A stretch of 64,000 bases of DNA from Clostridia bacterium (GCA_017530275.1 JAFXMP010000365.1:6084-70083), one strand, 5' to 3'. Shown: positions 1 to 8,350, counted from the stretch's first letter. The notes: a model not told the origin generated them from the letters alone. Program-made: numbers and translations.

Positions 1-168
1 ATCCATGTTCCTGAATGCTTTCAGAAAGGTTTCCTGCACCGCGTCTTCCGCGGCGGTACGGTCTCTCAAATACACGCAGCAGAGGCGGAGCAGGTCTTTT
101 TCATATTGCCGCACCATTTGATCCAGTCGGTCTGCCGGGGTTTGATTCGGCGCCTGAATCATTCCCAC
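1..168 (-). CDS. ECF-type RNA polymerase sigma factor, N-terminal part (cut by window edge)
   Basis: The 56 visible codons read as sigma-70 region 2: a DQMVRQYEKDLLRLC helix, then LRDRTAAEDAVQETFLKAF, the core-binding D-A-xx-Q-x-TF-K-F pattern of extracytoplasmic-function sigma factors. Such proteins redirect RNA polymerase to a small regulon and are usually held by a membrane anti-sigma factor; any partner lies outside the window. I chose the GTG at 168 because AGGAGG sits 9 bases upstream; an in-frame ATG at 162 is 15 bases from it. The protein runs off the left end, so region 4 is not seen. Confidence 0.85.
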   Translation of the reverse strand, partial: MGMIQAPNQTPADRLDQMVRQYEKDLLRLCCVYLRDRTAAEDAVQETFLKAFRNMD

Positions 169-253
169 CGTTGATCACCTCCTCAATCAAATAGACGATG
201 AACGCGCTGCAAAACTTAAACGAAATCAAAAATTTCTTCGGAAATAAAGAAGC

Positions 254-282
254 GCCCTGACATCTTTGTTTGATATCAGGGC
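254..282 (-). terminator. Hairpin terminator behind the Nudix gene
   Basis: GCCCTGA pairs with TCAGGGC across a 15-base loop. Read on the minus strand it follows the Nudix gene and is succeeded by a moderately T-rich stretch, so it probably ends that transcript before the sigma gene. The T tract is weak. Confidence 0.55.
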
Positions 283-329
283 GGCTGCGTATTTTCACTT
301 TTATCAATCGGTTTTCGTAGGCAGCGGCT

Positions 330-731
330 TTATGGCGTCGGAAGGGACCAATGCGCTCTCACCGCCTGCACCGCCGCCCGGTCGGCGGGAAGCCAGTCCA
401 CCGCGTCCAGTTCATCCGGGCCAAGCCAGCGGGCGGATTCGTGCTCCCGCAGGATGAGGCTGCCGGCTGTTACCGTGCACCAGTAGCAGCCCATGGACAG
501 GTGAAAATCCGGGTAATCCCATTCCACCTGGGTCAGCTTTTCGCCCACGGTGATTTCCGCGCCCAGTTCCTCCCGGATTTCGCGGACAAGGGCCTGCTCC
601 GGGTTTTCCCCCGGTTCGATCTTCCCGCCGGGAAATTCCCAGCCGTCTTTGGCGCGCCCGTATCCCCGCTGGGCGGCGAAAATGCGATCCCCTTCCCGGA
701 TCACGGCAGCCACTACCTGGATCGTTTTCAT
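330..731 (-). CDS. MutT-type Nudix hydrolase (8-oxo-dGTP diphosphatase family)
   Basis: A 133-residue Nudix protein. The Nudix box is intact (GGKIEPGENPEQALVREIRE then ELGA), with the expected G, E, R-E-x-x-E-E metal-binding residues. The N-terminal VVAAVIREGDRIFAAQRGYG is typical of MutT/CTP-pyrophosphohydrolases that clean oxidised dGTP from the nucleotide pool. Start chosen at the ATG at 731 because AGGAAA lies just upstream and MKTIQVVAAVI matches family N-termini; an upstream in-frame ATG at 776 would add 15 unlikely residues. The gene sits 63 bases downstream of the HerA-like gene on the same strand and may be co-transcribed. Exact substrate cannot be told from sequence. Confidence 0.88.
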   Translation of the reverse strand: MKTIQVVAAVIREGDRIFAAQRGYGRAKDGWEFPGGKIEPGENPEQALVREIREELGAEITVGEKLTQVEWDYPDFHLSMGCYWCTVTAGSLILREHESARWLGPDELDAVDWLPADRAAVQAVRAHWSLPTP

Positions 732-794
732 GGTTTTCCTGCTTTCCGTATAGCAGCGATGGCAAATAAAGAACACTTTATGTTACAATCGAAT

Positions 795-2546
795 TTACCT
801 TTTCTTACTGCTCCCAATGCCGAAGATGCCCAGAATGGAGCGGGACACCTGACGGCCCACTTCGCGGCCCGCGCCGGTGGTGGCGGAAGTGATGAAGCTG
901 TTCAGGTATTTTTCTGCGGTGGTCATTTCGCTGGGCTTCTTGGCAACCTTCCGTTCCTTTTCCTTGGGCTTTTCGGCCTCCTGGACAACGGGGGCGGGGG
1001 CCGCCTGCTGAACCGCGGGATATACGGGCTGGGCGGCGGTGTAAACAGGCTGAGCCTCCTGAACGGGCTGCTGATAGACCGGCTGCTGGTACGCGGGCTG
1101 CTGCATGGTGCCCACGGTCTGCTCCTCGTACTGGCCAGTGGCGGGGTTGAACACCCGGAAGGTCATGGGCTGGTACACGGGCTGAGCCGGGGCGGCCGCC
1201 GCCTGTTCCTCCTGAACGGGCACAGGGCGCACCACCTGAGTTTGGGTCGCGCCGCTGCCCTGCATGAACTGGGCGGACAGCACTTCATAGGCGCTTTCCC
1301 GGTCAAAGGCGGTATCGTACTTTTCGCCGATGGCGTCGGTATCCATAAAGGTCTTGCGCAGGTCCTCGCTAATCATGCCGATCTGGCTCTGGGGCGGCAG
1401 GATGGTGGCCTTCTGCACGATGGCGGGGGTGCCGTCCTCCTGGAGGAAGGAAAGCAAGGCTTCGCCGGTGGCCAGCTGGGTGAGAGCCGCTTCGGTGTCG
1501 AAGGCGGGATTCACCCGGAAGGTCTGGGCCACGGCGCGGACCACCTTCTGCTCCTGGGGCGTGAAGGCGCGCAGAGCGTGCTGCACACGGCCGGAAAGCT
1601 GGCCCAGGATGGAGGAGGGCACGTCCATGGGACTCTGGGTGATGAAGAACACGCCCACGCCCTTGGACCGGATCAGGCGCACCACCTGTTCGATGCGCTC
1701 CAGCAGCGTCTTGCTGCAATCGTCAAACAGCAGATGGGCTTCGTCGAAGAAGAACACCATCCGGGGCAGCTCTTTATCGCCCTGCTCGGGCAAAATCTCA
1801 TACAGCTCGCCCAGCATCCACAGCAGGAAGGTGGAATACATGGCGGGCTTGCGGAACAGCTTTTCGGCAGCCAGTATGTTCACCATGCCGTTGCCGTCCT
1901 CGTCCTGGCAGAACCAGTCCCGGATATCCAGCGCCGGTTCGCCGAAGAACTGGTCGCCCCCCTGGGATTCCAGGATGGCGATGGCCCGCTGGATGGCGCC
2001 TACGGTGGCCTTGGCTACATTGCCGTAGTCCAGGGTATAGCGGGCGGCGTTTTCGCCCACGTAAGCCAGCATGGCCTTTACGTCCTTGAGGTCCAGCATC
2101 AGCATGCCTTCGTCGTCCGCGATGCGGAATACGATGTGCAGCACGCCCGTCTGGGTTTCATTCAGGCCTAACATGCGGGCCAGGAGCAGGGGGCCCATTT
2201 CGCTGACCGTGGTACGCACGGGATGGCCTTTTTCACCGTACACGTCCCAGAACGTGACCGGGCACGCCCGGAAAGGGAAATGAGAAACGCCGCAGGAAGC
2301 CAAACGGCTGTCGATCTTGCCGCTGCCCTGCCCCGGCGCGCACAGCCCCGCCAGGTCGCCCTTCACGTCCGCCATGAATACGGGCACGCCGAGTTGCGAG
2401 AAGCCCTCCGCCAATACCTGCAAGGTGACCGTTTTGCCCGTGCCCGTGGCCCCGGCGATCAAGCCGTGCCGGTTCGCCATGGACGGCAGGAAGCTCACCG
2501 CGCCGCCTTCCGATGTGCCCACCCAGATGTTACCGTTGAGAAGCAT
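795..2546 (-). CDS. HerA-like ATPase (DUF853 / YjgR family)
   Basis: 583 residues. Walker A GATGTGKT at about 32-39, MADVKGDLAGL shortly after, and Walker B VFFFDEAHLLFDD at about 264-276 identify the HerA/FtsK-like DUF853 ATPases (E. coli YjgR type). The arginine-rich LERIEQVVRLIRSKGVGVFFITQSP is the usual DUF853 signature. The C-terminal third is a Q/P/V/Y-rich linker (many QQPVY units, about 440-530) ending in a small conserved tail with IGSSKKR. Function of the family is uncertain: DNA translocation or helicase activity is suggested by fold only. AAGGAGG lies 8 bases before the ATG. The gene has its own promoter and a 200-base leader with a terminator-like hairpin. Confidence 0.85.
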   Translation of the reverse strand: MLLNGNIWVGTSEGGAVSFLPSMANRHGLIAGATGTGKTVTLQVLAEGFSQLGVPVFMADVKGDLAGLCAPGQGSGKIDSRLASCGVSHFPFRACPVTFWDVYGEKGHPVRTTVSEMGPLLLARMLGLNETQTGVLHIVFRIADDEGMLMLDLKDVKAMLAYVGENAARYTLDYGNVAKATVGAIQRAIAILESQGGDQFFGEPALDIRDWFCQDEDGNGMVNILAAEKLFRKPAMYSTFLLWMLGELYEILPEQGDKELPRMVFFFDEAHLLFDDCSKTLLERIEQVVRLIRSKGVGVFFITQSPMDVPSSILGQLSGRVQHALRAFTPQEQKVVRAVAQTFRVNPAFDTEAALTQLATGEALLSFLQEDGTPAIVQKATILPPQSQIGMISEDLRKTFMDTDAIGEKYDTAFDRESAYEVLSAQFMQGSGATQTQVVRPVPVQEEQAAAAPAQPVYQPMTFRVFNPATGQYEEQTVGTMQQPAYQQPVYQQPVQEAQPVYTAAQPVYPAVQQAAPAPVVQEAEKPKEKERKVAKKPSEMTTAEKYLNSFITSATTGAGREVGRQVSRSILGIFGIGSSKKR

Positions 2547-2597
2547 GTTGTTGTCCTCCTTCTCGCCTTTTTAAGCTTTTTTATTTGAAAACAAAAT

Positions 2598-2622
2598 ACC
2601 GCCATGCGAGCAGCACGGCGGT
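2598..2622 (-). terminator. Terminator-like hairpin inside the leader of the HerA-like gene
   Basis: A 10-bp stem (ACCGCCGTGC against GCATGGCGGT, one G-T pair) with a 5-base loop is followed on the minus strand by ATTTTGTTTT. It lies between the gene's promoter and its start codon, about 50 bases before the ATG, the position of an attenuator. On the plus strand the hairpin is also followed by a T-rich stretch, but no plus-strand gene ends here. Confidence 0.6.
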
Positions 2623-2636
2623 TTATCTTTTGCATC

Positions 2637-2746
2637 GGGCAATCGGATGCCGGCAGGCGTCGCAGCTCCTGCATCTCTCGGGTTTCCCCTGTCATGCCAG
2701 CGGCGTGTGGTCGCAACGAAATTTACCACCTCAGCACCCCTTGCCC
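2637..2746 (-). promoter_or_regulatory. Candidate structured leader RNA (cis-regulatory, family not recognised)
   Basis: The 5' leader of the HerA-like gene can fold into a closed domain: GGGCAA at its 5' end (2741-2746) pairs with TTGCCC at its 3' end (2637-2642). Inside are GTGGT/ACCAC, GGG-GAAA-CCC and GCAGG/CCTGC stems. It is followed directly by the terminator-like hairpin at 2598-2622. Promoter, folded domain, terminator, then gene is the layout of a riboswitch or attenuator. I compared it from memory with cobalamin, SAM, TPP, ZTP, FMN, T-box, 6S and SRP signatures and saw no match. Function is inference. Confidence 0.4.
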
Positions 2747-2753
2747 CATGTAT

Positions 2754-2782
2754 AGTATACTATAAATCACCGCGCCTGTAAA
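2754..2782 (-). promoter_or_regulatory. Promoter for the HerA-like gene
   Basis: Minus strand -35 TTTACA, 17-base spacer, -10 TATACT. It overlaps the last codons of the nuclease gene and would start transcription about 200 bases before the HerA-like ATG. Confidence 0.6.
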
Positions 2783-3143
2783 TGATTTTTTTGTTCTTCC
2801 TGTAGTTTTCCTTCCTTTTCTGGCCAATGTTCCAAAATGAGATAACAGAATTTTGATAACCAGGTTCATCCGAGGGCACATGCAGCCGAAGAACGATTTG
2901 AAGGCTGATACCGTTCGCCTGAATTTCACGAATCAGAATCGCTGTGTTTGGATGGGCATCCACAAAGATGAAATCCGGATCGCTTAACACGCTGCCGATA
3001 TTACCGCCATACTTATCATATGCGTTTTGATGCTTGTTGCTGTGTTCTATCCGTTCATCTGTGATAATGACCTCTTCGGTTGTTATCTCACGGGAAATTT
3101 TGAGGAACATTGCCCGATTGATCTTCCCGACAAAATGTCGCAC
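2760..3143 (-). CDS. PBECR-type nuclease-fold protein (phage Barnase/EndoU/colicin E5-D/RelE-like)
   Basis: A small free-standing protein whose core, from VGKINRAMF through TTEEVIITDERIEHSNKH, YDKYGGNIGSVLSDPDFIFVD, NTAILIREI and LQIVLRLHVP to NSVISFWNIGQKR, matches the pattern of the PBECR nuclease-like domain found in phage head proteins and toxin-like proteins. Expected activity is RNA or DNA cleavage, but this is family knowledge and catalytic residues are not proven here. Start choice: the reading frame opens upstream with a TTG at 3191, but that TTG is the first part of a good -35 box (TTGAAA, 17 bases, TATACT), so transcription begins later. The GTG at 3143, 4 bases after GGTGA, is favoured (127 residues). 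It is AT-richer than its neighbours, which suggests acquisition. No obvious immunity gene is adjacent. Confidence 0.65.
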   Translation of the reverse strand: MRHFVGKINRAMFLKISREITTEEVIITDERIEHSNKHQNAYDKYGGNIGSVLSDPDFIFVDAHPNTAILIREIQANGISLQIVLRLHVPSDEPGYQNSVISFWNIGQKRKENYRKNKKIIYRRGDL

Positions 3144-3162
3144 GCGATCACCATCCAGAGAA

Positions 3163-3191
3163 AGTATACCGCTTTTTCCAGGTCTTTTCAA
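3163..3191 (-). promoter_or_regulatory. Promoter of the PBECR nuclease gene
   Basis: -35 TTGAAA, 17-base spacer, -10 TATACT on the minus strand, starting 13 bases after the ispDF stop codon. It gives the nuclease gene expression independent of the isoprenoid gene. Confidence 0.6.
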
Positions 3192-3204
3192 GTAAAATCA
3201 TTTT

Positions 3205-4341
3205 TCACGAAAACACCATCGCCACGGCCTGGGCGCTGATGCCTTCCCCCCGGCCTTCGTAGCCCATGCGCTCGGTGGTGGTGGCCCTCACGGAGACCTG
3301 CTCCGCGCTGATTGCCAGGGCGTTTGCGATTCTTTCCCGCATGGCCGGGATATGGGGAGCCAGCTTGGGGGCCTGGCATACGATGGTCAGGTCGATGCTG
3401 CCGACAGTGAACCCCGCATCCGTCAGGCGTTTGCGCACTTCTTCCAATAACAGAACGGAAGAAATGCCCTTATACTTTGGGTCGCTGTCCGGGAACAGCT
3501 TGCCGATGTCCCCCATGGCCGCCGCGCCCAAGAGCGCGTCCGTCAGGGCGTGCAGGGCAACGTCGGCGTCGCTGTGGCCCAGCAGGCCCTTTTCATAGGG
3601 GATTTGAACCCCGCCCAGCCACAGTTCCCGTCCCTCCACCAGCCTGTGGGCGTCAAAGCCCGTGCCGATCCGGGGCGTAAGCATCCCGTTCACCATACGC
3701 AGATCCTCCGGCGAAGTCAGTTTGATGTTGTCCGGACTGCCCAGAACCAAACGCACCGGATACCCAGCCGCTTCCATGAGCGCCGCGTCGTCGGTATACC
3801 GCCTCTTTTCGGCGTTCGCGGCGGCGTGAGCGGCCAATAGATCCTTGACGAAAAAACCCTGGGGGGTCTGCATCTGCCAGAGGGTGCTGCGATCCAGGGT
3901 TTCCAGCACATTTCCGTCCCCGTCCGCCCGCTTGATGGTGTCCCGACAGGGGACGGCGGCCACGCCGCTGCCGCACTGCTTCACGCTGTCGATCACCCGG
4001 CGGATGATTGCTTCCGTCACAAAGGGCCGGGCCCCGTCGTGGATCAGGGCGATGTCCGCGCCTTTAGGAAGCGCTTCCAATCCGCACAGCGCCGAAGCCT
4101 GCCGGTCCTCCCCGCCTGGCACAACAGCGAAAGCTTTTAAGCCGTAATCGGCAAGGGTTTGGGCAAACACCGCTTCTTCCCCCGCCCGTGTCACCAGTAC
4201 GATTCCGTCCACAATTCCCGCAAAGACCCGAAAGCCCCGCACAATAGCAGGCACGCCGCCCGCTTTCAGCAGCGTTTTGTTGCTCGCCGCGCCCATGCGC
4301 GTGCCGCTGCCGCCGCATAATATCACTGCGTATACGTTCAT
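3205..4341 (-). CDS. ispDF: Bifunctional IspD-IspF (MEP isoprenoid pathway)
   Basis: 378 residues with two enzymes of the non-mevalonate pathway. Residues 1 to about 220 are IspD (2-C-methyl-D-erythritol 4-phosphate cytidylyltransferase): [12 protein letters not shown] nucleotide-binding loop, [10 protein letters not shown], and TPQGFF. About 220-378 are IspF (MECDP synthase): [12 protein letters not shown] with zinc-binding D-x-[22 protein letters not shown], and GDIGKLFPD. The two reactions are not consecutive (IspE lies between), yet fusions are common in several phyla. Start is the ATG at 4341, which overlaps the DUF4364 stop as ATGA; an upstream in-frame extension to 4404 lies inside that gene and is unlikely. 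Cytoplasmic; feeds IPP/DMAPP supply. Confidence 0.95.
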   Translation of the reverse strand: MNVYAVILCGGSGTRMGAASNKTLLKAGGVPAIVRGFRVFAGIVDGIVLVTRAGEEAVFAQTLADYGLKAFAVVPGGEDRQASALCGLEALPKGADIALIHDGARPFVTEAIIRRVIDSVKQCGSGVAAVPCRDTIKRADGDGNVLETLDRSTLWQMQTPQGFFVKDLLAAHAAANAEKRRYTDDAALMEAAGYPVRLVLGSPDNIKLTSPEDLRMVNGMLTPRIGTGFDAHRLVEGRELWLGGVQIPYEKGLLGHSDADVALHALTDALLGAAAMGDIGKLFPDSDPKYKGISSVLLLEEVRKRLTDAGFTVGSIDLTIVCQAPKLAPHIPAMRERIANALAISAEQVSVRATTTERMGYEGRGEGISAQAVAMVFS

Positions 4342-4877
4342 TGATCCGGCTCCGTGAGTATGCGGAAGACTTCCGCGTAGATCTGGGCGGCCTTCCGGGG
4401 CCACCGGTCCGCCAGCCCCTGGGCCATTTGCTGGGTAGGCAGTGACACTGTCAGGGTCATCATGTCCATATCCTGCTCCAACACCCGCATCGTCAGCTCA
4501 TATTCTCCCCGCTCCGTTTGCGTGATCTCGGACAGGTTCTGGGCCTCCCGGCGGAAGCGCTGCTTCCATTCCCCGCCATTCTTCTGAAGCAGCGCGTACA
4601 CGCTGGGGGGCACCCGGCCGCCGAACAGCATCAGCGCTTCCGCGCCCGCCGCCGTGACCGCATACAAATACCCCGCCCCTTTTTTCGTGCGCGCCGCCTG
4701 CCCCCGATCGCACAGATCATTCAGAGCAAACATCATTTCAAAATAATTCATCAGATCGTACTCAAACAGGAATTGCAGCAGCTGCAATTCCGTGCACGGC
4801 CCCAAGCAGTTCAGGCAGTAAAGCACGATCAGCTTTTGTTCGTCGTCCGGCGCACGGCGCGGGGGTTCCAGCCTCAT
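4338..4877 (-). CDS. DUF4364 family protein, predicted winged-helix regulator
   Basis: 179 residues. The N-terminal part ([28 protein letters not shown], then LNDLCDRGQ and [13 protein letters not shown]) is a PadR/MarR-like winged helix, followed by an alpha/beta tail typical of the clostridial DUF4364 family. Role unknown; DNA binding is inferred from fold. Two adjacent ATGs open the gene (4880 and 4877); GGAGG is 3 bases from the first and 6 from the second, so the second is slightly preferred. It is translationally coupled to ispDF by an ATGA overlap. Confidence 0.8.
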   Translation of the reverse strand: MRLEPPRRAPDDEQKLIVLYCLNCLGPCTELQLLQFLFEYDLMNYFEMMFALNDLCDRGQAARTKKGAGYLYAVTAAGAEALMLFGGRVPPSVYALLQKNGGEWKQRFRREAQNLSEITQTERGEYELTMRVLEQDMDMMTLTVSLPTQQMAQGLADRWPRKAAQIYAEVFRILTEPDQ

Positions 4878-4971
4878 CATCCGCCTCCAAAAACATCACA
4901 ATCATCCATTTTTGCATATTCTGTGTCCGATACGCAAATTCCTGCCCAAAACAGACAAATCGAGAAAAAAA

Positions 4972-5022
4972 GGGGACTGTCTCTCCTGCCGCCGCTATTT
5001 TTCGGCATTTGAGACAGCCCCC
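4972..5022 (-). terminator. Strong terminator of the Fbp-type ABC operon
   Basis: Minus strand GGGGGCTGTCTC pairs with GAGACAGTCCCC around a second GC-rich loop, followed by eight T residues. It ends transcripts coming from the ABC ATPase gene at 5065. The CTGTCTC/GAGACAG stem recurs in the terminator after the tRNA at 63616. Confidence 0.85.
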
Positions 5023-5064
5023 ATTGCCCGTTTCGGCTGATTTTACCGAATCAGGAGAAAAATG

Positions 5065-6411
5065 TTACAGCTTCACCGAACCGTTGGTGATCATGCGGCC
5101 GTTTTCCCGGCTGAACAGCATGATGTTTTCGCCGGAGAAGGAAAGGCGTACCTTCTGGCCGATCTTATACACCACGCCGCCGAACACCACGGCGGTAAGC
5201 AGGAAATTGCCCACGCGGATCTTGACCGTGGTTTCCATACCGGTGGGCATGGCGCTGAATACTTCGCCATCGACGGCCCCGTCGTCGCCGATGTGGATGA
5301 ATTCGGGGCGCACGCCCAGCACGAAATCATTGCGGGTGGGGGCGGGACGCTTTTCGTCGTTGTCCTCCACCTTGGCGATATTGTAATTGAACACGGTATC
5401 CTTGTTGGTCTTTTCCACGTAGCCCGGTTCCTTGGCCCGCTGATCGTGCTTTGCCTTGGCCTCGGCCTGGGTCTGATCGTCTTTTTTGTACCAGTCGGCG
5501 ATTTTCAGGCCGCCGCCCGGCGCAAAGGCCGCTTTCTTGTCTTTCAGGATGGTCAGGTTCAGGATGCCGTTTCCGTCCTGCGTTCCGGTGGCCTCGATAA
5601 AGTTCACGGCGGGGTTGCCCACGAAGTCCGCCACGAACAGGTTATTGGGCCGGTTGTACACGGTGAGCGGTTCGTCGTACTGCTGCAAAACGCCGTTGTC
5701 GATGAGGCAGATGCGGGTCGCCAAGGTCATGGCCTCCATCTGGTCATGGGTCACATACACGAAGGTGGAGCCGGTTGACAGGTGCAGGCGCTGGAGTTCC
5801 GAGCGCATTTCCAGGCGCAGCTTGGCGTCCAGGTTGGAAAGGGGTTCGTCCATGAACAGCACCCGGGGTCCCGGAGCCAGGGTGCGGGCGATAGCCACGC
5901 GCTGCTGCTGGCCGCCGGAAAGCTCGCTGGGATAGCGGTCCATGAACTGCCCGATCTTCACGATGGCGCTCACCCGGTCCACAGCCCGCTTGATTTCCTC
6001 CTTGGTCAGCTTCCGGGCAGGGGCTTTGCCGGTTTCGTCCCGGACCACTTCGCCCTTATCGTTCACCGCCGCGCCGGATTCATTGATGTTGGACAGGCCG
6101 AAGGCGATGTTCTGGTACACCGTCATATTGGGCCACAGGGCGTAGTTCTGGAACAGGAAACCCACCCGGCGCTTGTTGGGGGGAATGTTGATGCCCTGGT
6201 CGCTGTCAAACACGGGCACGCCGTCAATGGTAATGCGGCCCTCTGTGGGCGTTTCCAGCCCCGCGATCATGCGCAGCGTGGTGGTTTTGCCGCAGCCGGA
6301 GGGACCCAGCAGGGTAACGAACGCGTTGTCCTCAATGGTCAGGTCCAAATGCTCCACGGCATAGTAGCCGCCCCAGCGCTTGGTCACGTTTCTCAATTCA
6401 ATTCGTGCCAT
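5065..6411 (-). CDS. ABC importer ATP-binding protein (FbpC/PotA-type, iron or polyatomic-anion uptake)
   Basis: 448 residues. Walker A GPSGCGKT at 36-43, Q-loop FLFQNYALWPN near 85-95, signature LSGGQQQRVAIART at about 164-177, Walker B VLFMDEPLSNLD at 184-195, H-loop THDQMEAM. The C-terminal third is a TOBE regulatory domain. Two insertions are unusual: about 30 charged residues between Q-loop and signature (INESGAAVNDKGEVVRDETG region) and a lysine/glutamate-rich insert inside the TOBE domain, so it is longer than the usual 350-370. Third gene of the operon SBP (8421) - permease (6430) - ATPase; the fused two-domain permease fits ferric-type importers. Substrate is inferred only. Confidence 0.88.
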   Translation of the reverse strand: MARIELRNVTKRWGGYYAVEHLDLTIEDNAFVTLLGPSGCGKTTTLRMIAGLETPTEGRITIDGVPVFDSDQGINIPPNKRRVGFLFQNYALWPNMTVYQNIAFGLSNINESGAAVNDKGEVVRDETGKAPARKLTKEEIKRAVDRVSAIVKIGQFMDRYPSELSGGQQQRVAIARTLAPGPRVLFMDEPLSNLDAKLRLEMRSELQRLHLSTGSTFVYVTHDQMEAMTLATRICLIDNGVLQQYDEPLTVYNRPNNLFVADFVGNPAVNFIEATGTQDGNGILNLTILKDKKAAFAPGGGLKIADWYKKDDQTQAEAKAKHDQRAKEPGYVEKTNKDTVFNYNIAKVEDNDEKRPAPTRNDFVLGVRPEFIHIGDDGAVDGEVFSAMPTGMETTVKIRVGNFLLTAVVFGGVVYKIGQKVRLSFSGENIMLFSRENGRMITNGSVKL

Positions 6412-6429
6412 ATTCCTTTATCCTCCTTG

Positions 6430-8316
6430 TTATTTGCCGCCGCCGATACCGGCGTCTAAGCTGGCCCCTGTCAGTTTGTTCACCAAAGCATTGAATACCA
6501 GAATCACCAGGATCAGGATCAGGTTGATGCCGCTGGAGAAAGCGTACAGGCCCATTTCATCGAAGTAGCCCAGCATGGTGGTGATGATTTTTCCCTGGCC
6601 GCACAGCAGCATGAACAGGGTCAGCTCGCGCAGGCAGGTCATGAACGGCAGCAGGAAGCCGCTGATGATGGACGTTTTCTGTATGGGGATGATGATGCGG
6701 GTCATGCGCTTCCACCAGGGAATATCCTGGATGATGGCAGCCTCCTCGATTTCGCCGGATAGCTGCATCATGGAGTTCAGGGCGCTGCGGCTGGCGAAGG
6801 GGATATACTTGACCGTACCGGCCAGCACCAGCAAAAGGAAGGTGTTATAAATACCGATGTTGGAGCCGAACACAAAGAAGGCGACGCCCACGGCCAGAGA
6901 CGGCATCAGGTAGGGAAGGAAAGCCATGTTGTTCACATAGGCGGCCCACTTGCTGCGCCTGTTTTTGCTGACGCAGTAGCCCACCAATGTGCCGATGGTG
7001 CCGGCGGCCAGGGCGCAGAACACAGCCACGATCAGGGTGCCGCCGAATGCGTTCCAGATCTCGCTGTTGTATAGAATGCCCTTTTGGCCGTACATGCCGT
7101 TTTCCGTCACGTTTTCCGCCGTCATCCACCATTTGGTGGTCATATGCCCCTCGATGCCGTGTGTAATGAAAGAATAATCGCCGGGGTTGGGCAGAAAGGT
7201 TTCCACGGCGAACAGGATGATGGGCAGGATGCCGGTGGCCAGGGTGGTGATGATGAAAACAAGCGCCAGGATGTATTTGCCAGCCCGCAGGTTCACCACG
7301 CTGCTTTGTCCCGACTTGCCGGTGACGGTGGTAAAGTTCTTGCGGCCGGAAGTAGTGCGCTGGTTCACGATCAGGATCAGGAAGCCGAACAGCATCATGA
7401 TCACGGCCAGAATGCTGGCCTGGCCAGCCCGGTTGCTGCTCATGCCCACATACTGGGTGGACAGGGTGGACAGCTTTAAGTAATGGGGAATGGGATAGGA
7501 GCCCATGGCGCTGGAGAACACCAGCAGGATGGTGCTCAGGATGGCGGGCTTAACCAAGGGCAACGTCACTCGCAGGAAGGTCTTCCACCGGGGCGTGTTC
7601 AGGATAGTGGCCGCTTCCTCCAGGTTGGCGTCCATGTTGCGGAAAATACCGCCGATCAGGATATATGCGAACGGCGCGTAATGCAGCGCCAATACCACGG
7701 AAACGGGGAAAAGCCCCTCGCACCACCACTGGGGCATGTACACGTGGAACAGGGACACGAACAGGCCATCGTTGCCGCCGGTCACCTGGTTGTTGTTGAA
7801 CAGGTTCTGCCACATGACGGCCAGGGTCCACTGGGGCATGATATAGGGGAAGATGAAAATGGAGCTTAGGTATTTCTTGAATTTCAGGTTGGTGCGTGTC
7901 ACCAGATAGGCGAAGATGCCGCCATAGAAAATGGCGCCGATGCAGGCGAAAATGCTGATCAGCACGGAATTGAGCAGCGGCGTCAAAAGGTAGATGGAGG
8001 CCACGGATTTTGTGACGCGCTCCCTGCCCACGCGGGTGGTGATGGAATCGCCGAACAGGTTCGTCCAGTTGTAGGTGGTGTAGTTATTGCCCAGCGCCTC
8101 AAACTGGGAGCCCTCCGCGCTGGTACCGGTATCGATGCTGCCAGGATGAATGGATACCGTGTCCCGCACGATGGTGATCATGGGGAAAACGGTGGTAATG
8201 GTCAGGATGATGCCAAGGGCCAGCAAAATGGCGTTCTGGGGCTTGCTGATATACGTCCTGAACCCATTCAGCTTCTTTTGAAAGCTGCTTTGCCTGGGGG
8301 ATGCAATGGTTGACAT
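6430..8316 (-). CDS. ABC importer permease, two fused transport domains (FbpB-type)
   Basis: 628 residues, about twelve membrane segments. It contains two copies of the binding-protein-dependent transport domain: EEAATILNTPRWKTFLRVTLPLVKPAI in the first half and EEAAIIQDIPWWKRMTRIIIPIQK in the second, each the EAA loop that docks onto the ATPase. Fusion of both halves is normal for Fe(III)/FbpB-type and some phosphonate permeases. A hydrophilic 50-60 residue extracytoplasmic insert follows the first helix of each half. GGGAGGAG precedes the ATG at 8316. It lies 18 bases upstream of the ATPase gene. Confidence 0.9.
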   Translation of the reverse strand: MSTIASPRQSSFQKKLNGFRTYISKPQNAILLALGIILTITTVFPMITIVRDTVSIHPGSIDTGTSAEGSQFEALGNNYTTYNWTNLFGDSITTRVGRERVTKSVASIYLLTPLLNSVLISIFACIGAIFYGGIFAYLVTRTNLKFKKYLSSIFIFPYIMPQWTLAVMWQNLFNNNQVTGGNDGLFVSLFHVYMPQWWCEGLFPVSVVLALHYAPFAYILIGGIFRNMDANLEEAATILNTPRWKTFLRVTLPLVKPAILSTILLVFSSAMGSYPIPHYLKLSTLSTQYVGMSSNRAGQASILAVIMMLFGFLILIVNQRTTSGRKNFTTVTGKSGQSSVVNLRAGKYILALVFIITTLATGILPIILFAVETFLPNPGDYSFITHGIEGHMTTKWWMTAENVTENGMYGQKGILYNSEIWNAFGGTLIVAVFCALAAGTIGTLVGYCVSKNRRSKWAAYVNNMAFLPYLMPSLAVGVAFFVFGSNIGIYNTFLLLVLAGTVKYIPFASRSALNSMMQLSGEIEEAAIIQDIPWWKRMTRIIIPIQKTSIISGFLLPFMTCLRELTLFMLLCGQGKIITTMLGYFDEMGLYAFSSGINLILILVILVFNALVNKLTGASLDAGIGGGK

Positions 8317-8350
8317 GCCTCTCCTCCCTTTCGATTCGTCGTATGGAAAG

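Noticed and set aside
351..2171. 606-residue plus-strand frame opposite MutT and the HerA-like gene
   Set aside because: Antisense shadow: compositionally biased (Gly/His/Leu-rich) and opposite two well-recognised genes.
2637..2746. Known RNA classes (SRP, 6S, RNase P, T-box, SAM, TPP) for the HerA-like leader
   Set aside because: None of their conserved sequence blocks could be found; left as unknown.
3144..3191. TTG start for the PBECR nuclease
   Set aside because: The TTG belongs to the -35 box of a good promoter, so it would not be transcribed from it.
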